Assembly: GCA_001584585.1 (NCBI GenBank)
Contig: LSYV01000002.1
Span: forward strand, 5,112,921 to 5,176,920
Reading direction: 5' to 3'
Length of the DNA: 64,000 nt
Source of the DNA: Gonium pectorale
Taxonomy: Eukaryota > Chlorophyta > Chlorophyceae > Chlamydomonadales > Volvocaceae
The notes below the pieces were generated by a model. The model was given only the letters and a program-made list of their open reading frames with translations, was not told where the DNA came from and searched no databases. The translations under genes were made by a program, and so were the position numbers. Numbering within the stretch: the first letter of the stretch is position 1; each line of letters starts with the position of its first letter. Shown in pieces: positions 11,425 through 20,808 of the stretch.

Positions 11425-12982
11425 TCACGGGTCAGTCTCGGGTACGGCCATCTCGGGCATGAGGAAGCGGTTGAGCTGTACCAGACTGAGCGTCCAAGGC
11501 AGCTGCGGGGAGGCCTGCGGCATACAGCACATCGCACATCGGGGCAAGCGCTTGCTCGCAAACTATTTGCTAGCAAGTTTTTGCAAGTTTCGAGGTCAAG
11601 TTACGAGGCATTCGTCAGGCGGCAGCACCACATCGCGATGGCCGCTCCCCAGCCACGTACTAAGGGGAGTGTTTCTCGCATCCCCTTGGCGACGTGAGCA
11701 AACGAGCGCATAGTCGCGTGAGAGGCAAAAGCTTGCGCCTGCCCGCCGCACGGTCCCTCACCTGTAGAGTCCCCGTGCCACCAATGGTGCCCCGGAAGAT
11801 CGAGTTGAAGCTTGCCGGCGCCGGGGGACCTGCAAGTTCAGAGGCCCAGGAGGACGCCGGCGTTAGTCGTGGAGCTTACCGACCAGACAGGTTCTGTCAA
11901 TTAAAGACATGCCCCGTAGTCCCACGCCTGGCTGCCAACCAAAGCTACATAAGCCTGCCCCGGTGCCACAACGAAGGTAAAAACCACCCTCTGTCTACGC
12001 TCGTCGCGGACGGGCCAAGGAGGGAAAAGGCTGGACAGGAATGTCGAGCGTAGTAAAGCTCACCTCCGACAGGGCACGGCGCCTTCCGGACCGCCCGGCC
12101 CTTGGTGACACCGCCCTTCCTCCCGCCGCGCGGGGCCGCTACGGCGCGCTTGGACGCCTTTGCCTTGCTGCCCTTCTTGGTTGCGAGCACGGCCTGCTCC
12201 TCCTCGCCAACCGCCTGCGGCGCCTCCGCCTCGGGTGACCCCAGGCGGGGCCCCGGCACGCAGGGGTAGCTGTCTGGGAAGCTTGGGCAGCGCTCAGGGC
12301 GCCCATCTACTGCAGAAGGGACAACATTGGGCGTTGCAGGCTCAGAACGATACCAGCTGTCGATGGGCGCGATTCGGGGCTTTTCGTGTACCAAGCGGTG
12401 CTGGACGCATGTGAGACTGCTACTAATGCGCCAGACGCACCTGTGGGAGAGAGGAACTTTGGTGTGTTGTCGTCGCATCTGCAGGCGCAGAGAAAGCCGC
12501 ACATGCAGACTCGAGGGTTGCTCACTTTGCGTTGCCGACTGCAGACTGTGACTGTGACTGCATTTACTCACCCGCCCAGCCTGTTGAGGAACTCGGCGCT
12601 AGTGGTGCAGCCAAAGCCGTCCGAGGAACCAATGCGCGCCAGCGTACCGAGAGGTTGAGCGCCTGCAACGTCAAACTGTTAACCTCGCAGGCCTCGAACG
12701 CCCTGAGGACACGGCCTCGTCGCCTGCCAGGCTGCGCACGCACCGTGGTCTTGGTGGAACCCGTTATACTGAATGAATTGGGGGTCGTCGAACGACGGCC
12801 TGCCAGGAAACTCGCCATGGCACTGGCGCGGGCTCCCAATTCTTTGCCAGCTCGCGGCGCCTGAGTGAGTTTGCGTGACGTGAGCGCGCCCCAGCCAGCC
12901 CACTTGTTTCAAAGACAGCTCGAACCTTCCAGCCACTCGAGCTGCGCGTAGTCGCTTTGCGCTCCCAGGTTATTGGCATCAT
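11425..12982 (-). CDS. Unrecognised 249-aa protein with a Lys/Arg-rich segment
   Basis: Five minus-strand exons join in phase: 12982-12926, 12860-12572, 12309-12064, 11829-11762 and 11514-11425. Each is bounded by good splice sites (GTGAGT at 12571, TTCTGCAG before 12309, ACTTGCAG before 11829, GCCGCAG before 11514). The protein would start MMPITWERKATTRSSSGWK, and an upstream start cannot be excluded. The middle exon carries an acidic patch (EAEAPQAVGEEEQAV) followed by a basic tract with KGSKAKASKRAV and RGGRKGGVTKGRAVRKAP, suggesting nucleic-acid binding or nuclear location. The end reads LPWTLSLVQLNRFLMPEM...PETDP*, a convincing terminal exon. A second open frame overlaps the 12860-12572 exon (LARIGSSDGFGCTTSAEFLN), so that exon's frame is less certain. 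It lies downstream of and co-directional with TFIIH p44, with about 230 bp between them. No family was recognised. Confidence 0.55.
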
Positions 12983-13212
12983 AGTGACATCCAGCTTCAA
13001 GCGCTACATGGGCACACAGCCCGCCGGACCTTGGTGAGAACGGGGGGCCCATTCTGTATGAGTCCATCTTCTAACGTGCTGGATGAATCAGTGCCAATGT
13101 GCAGCGAGAGCTGGCCGATCTGGGCCTCGGCCAAAATGAGAGCGGCAGCCGTACAGCACTTGGCGGGAAGCCACTTCATCGTCCTTTGGCCACTCCGCGC
13201 CTCATCACTGGC

Positions 13213-16200
13213 TCATGTGCCAGAAAACTCGCAGCCCGGGCAGTTGTGGAGCTGCTCATGCACGTATGCGTCGCACTCGAAGCAGAACACGTGCTTGCAC
13301 TGCGCGCAGCGCAGCGTCAAGTGCAGCTGTCCGGTTGCGCCGGGCTCAGACACCTCTCTGAGACAGCCGAAGCAGTACGCGCCGGTGGAGGCGCCGACCT
13401 CATCGCACATGGCGGGCTGCTCCCCCAGCCTCGCGGCAGCTTCTGCCGCTCGTTCCTGTCCGCAAGCAAACCAGCAGGGGCGGGCAAAAGAACGCATGCA
13501 TGTAAACTTAGGCGGCGCATTATGAGCACCGTAGATATGTATGTATACGAATCCGTAACACCCCCGGCCCGCCCCTACCCGGCTTCGCACCTGCCCCACC
13601 ACCCACGAACACACGCGTTCGCACCCGCGTTCACCTGACTGTCCTCGTGGTACGGCGGAACCGGGAAGAGGTGGTGGTAGGAGCGCGCGAGGTGCGGCGA
13701 CGATATGAGCGTCAGGCCGCAGATGTGGCACTCGCACGGCAGCTCCGGCACGCGTGCCTTGCAGGCGGGGCAGGTGTAGCTGCCGGGCAGCAGCCGCGCC
13801 TCCAGCCCCACGAACACGGCGGAGGATGCGTCCTCGGTGCTCCGCTGCGGGAAGCCCATGCGCACCTAGCGAGGCGCAGACAGGGACCGTGGGCGGGAAC
13901 GGACCGTGAGCTTGTATATGACGGCGGTATTTGACGCTCCAGTTAACGGACATGGGTAGTGCGGCCTGGGGCAGCTGGATGCCATTCATGGCAACCGCTT
14001 TGAGATGGCGTGCTGCAGTAACCTCGCCTCCAGTGCTTGCAGCTCCCACGATACGGGACACGATGCCTCCCGGCCTGCGGCCCAGGCCCCCCCCCCACAT
14101 GCCCATCCCTGTTTTCCTGGTCCATGTGCCTTCATGCAACGCTGTGGCAGGCCTCCAGCGTCACACAACGCCGTCAACCTTCTACAGCGGCACCACCTAT
14201 CCGAGCCCGGATTGAGCGCGGAGCCCCAGCTGTCCCAACCCTGTACAGTCCTCTGCAGCACTGCGCACTGCCCCTCGCTTGCCGCCTCTGCCACCCACCA
14301 GCTCGGCGCGCGCCTGCGCCTGCGACGCGGGCGGCGGGTGTGCGTGCGCCATGAGCAGCTGCTCCAGGTGCGCCTCGTGCAGCGCCACGCCGTAGCTGCC
14401 GCCCGTGTCGTCTGCGATGCGCCGGCACACGTACACCTCGGCGGCCACGCCCACCACGGACACGCTGCGGGGAGCGAGGGCGGGGGCAAGCGGAGGCTTG
14501 AGAAGGCCGCATCGTGCACCGGGCGGCATCACGGCATCGCACAGGCGCCTGAAGACGCATTTCACAGGCCCGGCCGCGGGGCGTGGGCTGGGCGGGCCAA
14601 GGGCCTCGACGCTGAGAGACGATTGGGAATGTGTATCGGTGCACTGAGGGGGACCACAACGGTGTGGCCGAGCCAGTTATTACGACGGCCGTTCGGACTT
14701 TCTCCTGTGCACCGCCTCTTTGCTTCGTCGTCACGCCTGAACCCCTGCTTTGGCCCTGGGCCGCAACGTCCGGCCTCCGCTCCCACGTCCCTCAACCACG
14801 CAGCCCCGCGACACCCCGCAACAAGCCGCCCTGGCCCCGCCCCGGCCGCACCGTATGTGGTTCTCCTTGCACGCCCGCACGCTGTCGAGGATGTTGCCCG
14901 GGTCGCAAGACGACAGAGCCGCAAACAGCATGAGCACCTCCCGGTGGCCGTAGGGCGGCAGCGAGCGCAGCAGCGACACGGACAGGTCCAGCGCGTTCTG
15001 CAGGGAGGCGTCGCCCGCGGCGGCACCTGAAGCACAGCACAGGGGGGGAGGTGGAACGGGGTAAGGACACATGCGAACAGGTGAGGCGCACATCCGGCAA
15101 GAACGGGAGGCTTCGATACAGTACAGGAAGGGGCAGGCTGCCGAGCCGTGGGGCTGGCTTGGAGTGCAAGGTGGCGATGTTAATATGTCTCTGAGTAATG
15201 CGGTCAAGGGATAATTTCAAGCTGGCTGCAATGGACAACGTGCCCATTTCATCTGGGTGCGAGTCCAAAGCAGTCATACCAGTCCGCAACAACCCTCACA
15301 TCGCCTGCGCTACCGGCACGCTATACCTACGACCCACTTCACCCTTGTGCCCCGGACCCCAGCCCCTGCGCCCCGCCCCCTGCCTCCCGCACCCACCCAG
15401 CTTTCCCGCCTCCAGTCGGGCAACCTGCGCCTCGGGGCTGCCGCTCAGGTCCGTAAGCCGGTCCACCAGGCCGCCCCGCATGACCGCGATGCCCAGCTGG
15501 CTGAGCGGGTTCTGGTCGAAGAACTCGCGCACAAAGGAGCGCGCCAGGCCCAGCATGCAGGCCAGGCGGTTGGGGCGCAGGTCGGTGGCGGAGGCGGCGC
15601 GAGAGAGGTCCACCACCTGTGGGTGGCGGCGGAGGGAGGGTGGTGGAGGGCGAGGAGCATTGAGGAGGGAGGAGGAGGGGTGGTGGACAGGCGGCTCCTA
15701 CACGTGCCCGGGGTGCTCGCAGGAGGCGGGGATCATCCAGGCCACGGCCGCAGCGGCATCGCCCCGTCTCTGGGACAGAAACGCGACTGCCCCGTTACGA
15801 TGCCCGCACACCTCCTCATGCCCACCGCTGGCCCCAGGAGGCCCCTGGCACTCTGCCCTCCAGGCTGGCCGCCACCCACCAGGAGCAGGTAGCGGATCAT
15901 CCCCTTCCGGATGCGCGCGCTCTGAGCCGCTGACAGCAGCCGCTTCCGTCGTGCGCGCTGCTCCGCCGTCTTGTCCTGCACGCCATAACACGATGGCGAT
16001 TAACGCTCAAATGGAGGATGCCGGGGTCGGAGGAGGGGACCCGAAAGGGTCCGTGTGTGGGGGGGGACATCGCAGCAGCGGGGACCTCACAGCAGCGGCA
16101 CGCGAGCTAAGTCAAACCCACCACGAACAGGTTGCCAAACTCATCCTCCTGCAGCTGATCCCACGTCTGCTCATTCTCGTACTGCTTCTGGTATGCCTCC

Positions 16201-16360
16201 TCCTGTCGCCGCCTGTTTCCCGCGCACAGGTCGCGATTCAGGTTCAGCCACGCCACGATCGCTGGCGCATTGTGGGCAGGGCTCACAGTTCGTGCTCGTC
16301 AATATCATCATCGTCCCCGTCTTCGACCCCGAGGTCGTCTCGCCGCTCCGCAGCGGCCAT
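13213..16360 (-). CDS. GTF2H2: TFIIH core subunit p44 (SSL1 / GTF2H2)
   Basis: Eight minus-strand exons, 16360-16287, 16212-16122, 15975-15880, 15616-15397, 15026-14852, 14464-14299, 13865-13635 and 13455-13213, splice in phase to a complete 431-aa protein, the usual size for p44. The acidic N terminus (MAAAERRDDLGVEDGDDDDI) precedes an SSL1-type von Willebrand A domain: RKGMIRYLLLVVDLSRAAS, then VREFFDQNPLSQLGIAVMRG, LTDLSGSPEAQV, LFAALSSCDPGNILDSV and ADDTGGSYGVALHEAHLEQL. The C-terminal half has the family zinc motifs: VRMGFPQR, CPACKARVPELPCECHICGL with LISSPHLARSYHHLFP, and a RING-like Cys/His set (CFGCLREV, CAQCKHVFCFECDAYVHEQL, CPGCEFSGT*). In TFIIH, p44 binds and stimulates the XPD helicase in transcription initiation and nucleotide excision repair. 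All key motifs are present and nothing appears broken. Confidence 0.96.
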
Positions 16361-17124
16361 TCGCGCTTCAGCGTGCACACCAACGGAGTTGGATGCGGTT
16401 CCGGCGTCTGCAGTGTGCTATAAAAGTCAACTGTTTGAAATGCTTTGTTCTGAATCTATCAAGGTCCTGGGCTCAATTTGCAGGATGCTTCCAAACCGCC
16501 ACGTAGATGCACGATTTGAATTCCCTTTTGATTGCTTTCCCAGTTACGGAAAGGTTACAGTGTTACATATTTACTTGGATGGACTTCTTCTCATCACCCC
16601 GGATGCCGTACACCGGTCCGTGGGTCATGCCGCCGCCGGCAGGTCACCAGACTACATTCTGCGGCATGTGGATTTCCCCCACTCGCGTTCGCGCCCCTCC
16701 GCCGCTTCCCACATCATCGCCCACCGCGGATGGCCGCAGGGCACTCGCATACGCACTTGCACCCTCCAACGACAAGCCTCCCAAGGTGTACCTAAGCAAT
16801 ACACGCATTTAAAAAATAATAAGTTTGCATAATACCACACCCGTGGACCAATTCTCAGTTTACGGTATGAATGTGCATTACTGACTCTGTACGAACGACC
16901 AGTCCATCCTTCAAACAGCCACTGTTTCACAGTGCACAGCCCTGAGCGATGGCTGCGCATAATCACATGCAGTACAGCGTATGCCTGGAAACATACAAGC
17001 TTCCATTGGGTGGAGTGTCACAGCGCAGCACCGTAGGGAGGCGATATTCATTGGTATTCACTCATTGGCCCGCCCAGCGAGGTTTGATGGCCTAACGAGG
17101 AAACGCCGAATGGCCTCCGACGCC
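16361..17124. other. Intergenic region upstream of TFIIH p44
   Basis: Contains the p44 promoter (p44 reads leftwards from 16360) and the 3' flank of the first prolyl 4-hydroxylase, which ends at 17125. The base composition is more AT-rich around 16800-16860. No gene recognised. Confidence 0.5.
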
Positions 17125-19717
17125 TCACGGGTTGTATTCCCCCTTGCTCCGTATCCACTTCACGGCCCCCCACTTCTTGCCGGTCACCACGGGGCAGCTG
17201 CCGTGCAGCGAACGCGGGTCGATGGTGCCGTCAGGCAGGACGCTCCAAAACAGTACTGCATCGCCGGCGCGTGGCTTGTACTTGAAGCCGCCGTCGACGT
17301 CACATGACGTCCAGTTTGTAATGGGATTGTTTGCGTCTGCGTGGCGTCCGGAAGGAGGCGTGTCCCTCACACGACGACGGCAAGCACAGAACTGCTACTA
17401 AGACGTCAGCAAGGCTGGAAGCCAGTCTCGACCTGCTCCGCATACCGGCCACGACCATGGCTGTGAAATGTATGGTGCCTCGCACCCCTCACCACCACCC
17501 CCTCCCAAAAACAGCAGGTACACTTTGTGGGCCACTGTGCGGCGTTGACTCACTCGCTTTGCCTTCCCGCTTGAAGATGGTCTCCCCGCCCACCAGGTTC
17601 TCGTCCGACAGCAGGACAATGACCGTGGCGATGCGCTGGCTGTACTGCGGCCCAAAGTCTGCGGCAGGCAGGGCAAAACACGCACAGCACGGCGCGGGTG
17701 AGGCGCTCTGCCGACTGGGATTACCTACCGTGCAGTCAGTTCCACGTCACACAAAAGCACCAACAACTTTCCATCCTGCCCGAGGTTCTGACTCTAGCCT
17801 GTTAGCAGGACGGCACCCACACGGCGCCCAATAGCTGCGTCGCATGGAGCCTCACCCGCAGCGGGCCCAGACACGTGTGCTCGGTTTTTCCCTCCGAAGC
17901 GCGCACCTTTGGGGTCGAAGCTGTCCATGTGCGAGTCGTAGTGCTGCGTCTCCACATAGTTTAGCACATTCCAGGGCTGCACGGAAGCACCAGCGGCGGC
18001 GGTAGCAATGCGCATCGCGCACTATGTTGGGAACCTACTTGCTACTTGTCCGTCAGTTACCAGTGCCGTTCTGAAAACGAGTAAAGGCCAAGAACTGCCA
18101 GACTTGCTGACGTCGCCCCTTCAGGGACGTGCCATCTGCATTGCGCCACCACCGCCACCTAGCCGCCATGAAAACAACCTAGGCACGGCCAACCAAGTCC
18201 CCATACATATGGGTGCCTGCGCCTGGCTCACCTCGCCATTCCCGGGGGGCAGAAAGGTCACCGCCGCCACCTTGTCCTCCAGCCACTTGAGAGCGGGCGT
18301 GGCGTCGCTGCCCAGGTAGGCACCCCAGCTGGTCCGGACCTGCTGATTGGCGTCCGTGTTCTCTCCGGGCCGATACGCCAGGTCGCTCTTAGCCATCTGC
18401 TTGCTGGCCACGGCAATAATCTCCTCCCGGCGTGCTTTGTCGATGAAGCTGGAACAGGGGAGCATTCGGCCAGCGGTGGGTCGTGAGAACTCAAGCTCCG
18501 CAACATGTGGCAGCATTTCACAGGGTCCGCTCAGAGTGCAGGGCTGGATTGGCGTTGTGATATGGTTTTCACACGCAGCGCGCCAGCTGCTCGGTTGCGA
18601 CAAACCAGCTATCGGATGTCCAGGGGGTGCACCAATGCAAAGCCACAGTGCCCGTAGCGCCAACTCACTTGGGGAAGACCATTATCCGCGGGTACCAGGA
18701 TATTATCTGTGTGCCGGAGAGGAACGGGACAGCGGCAAGGTTTGTAAGGGCGCCCGTCGTTCAGCATGGCGGGGAGAGACCAGGCTGGCGGCTACTTGCA
18801 AAGCGCCAGCATGCAACAAAGGGAAGGGGTTTTCCACCTCTCGCATAAGGCCTCCAGCCGCCGCCATGCAACCTGCCTGGAAGGGGATGGTGCGGTAGAA
18901 GGCCTCTCCCGACTCCCCGGGCGTCATGGGGGGCTTGAGCGTGGACAGACCCTTTGAAACCGCCGCTTCAAATGCCTCCATGTCGTACGGGTTGATGGTC
19001 GGGAGGGCGGCGCCGGTCACCGCCGCCGCCTTGACAGCGCCCGCTGCCTGACCGCCTATCAGCCGCACCTCGCTGCCCTTCTCCTGCAGCGTGCGGCCCG
19101 CGCGCTGCGAGGACACGCGAACAGCCCCCACCTGAAGGCAGCCACGCAACACAGCGTTCATCTGGGTCGCGCTGCGCTCATCGACATGCACTTATGCAGC
19201 AGCAATGCCAGGTGGCAGTGGCTGGTCAGGCTCCAGCCTGCCGCCAGGCACCCGTTGCGGCGCCGGCTTGCGGACGTCGTCACGTACGCTATTCGCAGGA
19301 GGGGCAGGACACAGGAACTCAGCCCACGGTTACCGTGCCGCGTACCAGCGTCGGGTTGGTTGCGGCGTCAGCCGGCTCCGGAAGGAGGGATGTGCTGATG
19401 CTGACACGGCCAAACCAGAAGGCTATGCTGCACAATGCAAGCACCAGCAGTCCTGGCACGTTGGGGAGGCGGTGCAGCGTCCGTGCGGCTTTGCGTGCGA
19501 CCGTCTGGTACAGGGTTGGCTGCGCTGCATGATCATGCAGGACGCTCTCGCTGGGGGATACGGCGACTGGCACGCTGCTCTGCACAGGCCCTGCGTAAGC
19601 TGGCACGCCGCTCGGCACATGCAGCGCGAGTGTCGCAGCTCTATAGGAGCAGTGGCCATGACTGCTATGCGTTTGATGCAGTCCAATATTATGCCAAGCG
19701 TTGTCTTCGTGTTCCAT
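17125..19717 (-). CDS. Prolyl 4-hydroxylase, type II membrane protein (paralogue 1)
   Basis: Seven minus-strand exons, 19717-19346, 19104-18877, 18706-18669, 18448-18232, 17976-17907, 17658-17554 and 17336-17125, give 413 aa. A cytosolic His-rich tail is followed by one signal-anchor helix (PNVPGLLVLALCSIAFWFG) and a lumenal region (SEVRLIGGQAAGAV, TINPYDMEAFEAAVSKGLST). The catalytic 2-oxoglutarate/Fe(II) domain follows: ISWYPRIMVFPNFIDKARRE, then WLEDKVAAVTFLPPGNGEPW and QHYDSHMDSFDPK. His and Asp of HMD are iron ligands. It ends with LHGSCPVVTGKKWGAVKW, carrying the distal His and the 2-oxoglutarate-binding Lys, then IRSKGEYNP*. It should hydroxylate prolines of secreted, wall-type proteins in the ER/Golgi. 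Exon 2 is almost identical to that of its neighbour. The junction after exon 2 needs a GC donor (see findings). It lacks two introns present in paralogue 2. Confidence 0.93.
18868..19115 (-). repeat. Near-identical 248-bp block shared with 22665-22912 (gene-conversion tract)
   Basis: It covers exon 2 of paralogue 1 and both of its splice edges. The equally long block in paralogue 2 differs at a single base (19051 versus 22848, a silent change in a Gly codon). Similarity drops sharply at both ends, and the other exons of the two genes differ at many positions. Confidence 0.95.
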
Positions 19718-20808
19718 GACGACGCCAGGAAAGCTGGGCCACTGAAGGATTATGGGTCACGACAGCAATAGGTCCAAATATACAAATGACACTATCGTAA
19801 ATGATATGAGTGCAGAAGGAAAAAATGTAGAGCGAATAAGACTGAAGCGAAACAACGCAGAGTAAGAACGCGCCCTGGCACAAATTACATCTCAATATAG
19901 GAGTGCGAAACTTGATGGAGGGCGTGCGAACAGGGCTTGTGCTACGGTCTGGTACACCGTACGAGTACAGCTGTACCGCCATTACCCCACCGCGTGCCAA
20001 AGTCCCACCCTAGCCATCGCCCTTCCCCTGAACCCTGGACTCTGGGAATGTATGCACGTTTGTCTTCGAGGTCGCAGCTGTAGGCTTCACGGCAAGATGG
20101 TGCCTCTTCCGCCAACGCCTCTGCGATATACGTGTGCGCCTCTGTGCGGCAGGTCACGACAGGGGCAGTTCCGCATGTGATAAACATTTACACTTTTCCG
20201 GCAACCTGGTGCCTTACTAGCTAAACCTTATCTCAAATCCTTCATCAGTCCTAACATGCAAAAGACGTCAGTCATGAACTGACGGTGGTCTGGAGCCCAC
20301 CCTGCAGTGCAGTACTCTGCCTAGCTATCGATCTGGCCTCATTGAACCAACTGAAGCGTTGATTTTCATAACTGCCCCCATCGGCCGCGCCGTTGCAGTA
20401 CAAGAGCAAGTGCCGCCGCGGCCGATCTGGCGCTCCGGATGTCTCCAGTGCGCAGCGCTTCCAATCACTGAGTGCCACAGGGAAGCCAGCTGGCTTGCAC
20501 ACCAGCTGGCTTGCACACCGTTGGTTACCCCTTATTCGGACAATCCATCCATACGTACTGTACAGAATTCCAACAGGATCCAGCCAAACATAGCCGAGCC
20601 GCCGGGGGAGACAAAAGACACTACAACATCGTGCACACAGCAATAAGCAAGTAAAGCCCTCACTGAGAGGGCGCTACGGCACCCCCCTGGACACCGCGTG
20701 CGCCGGAGCTGGTCACTATTCCCAGACACGGGTAAGCAGCATAGCGCCCCCAGAGGGCCGCCCCTTGGGAGTGGTCACGATCACGTACGCCTCGTGCCGC
20801 CTGGGCCC
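19718..20808. other. Intergenic region between the two hydroxylase genes
   Basis: Should contain the promoter of paralogue 1 and the 3' UTR of paralogue 2. AT-rich around 19750-19920. A short tandem duplication lies near 20490-20519. No coding exon recognised. Confidence 0.5.
20487..20519 (+). repeat. Short tandem duplication (unit AGCTGGCTTGCACACC)
   Basis: Two adjacent 16-bp copies of AGCTGGCTTGCACACC are visible, in the region downstream of prolyl 4-hydroxylase 2. Confidence 0.8.

Noticed and set aside
13016..13179. Minus-strand frame MKWLPAKCCTAAALILAEAQ as first exon of the basic-tailed gene
   Set aside because: It starts only ~30 bp after the TFIIH p44 stop, and the only phase-compatible link to the next exon would need a 26-nt intron.
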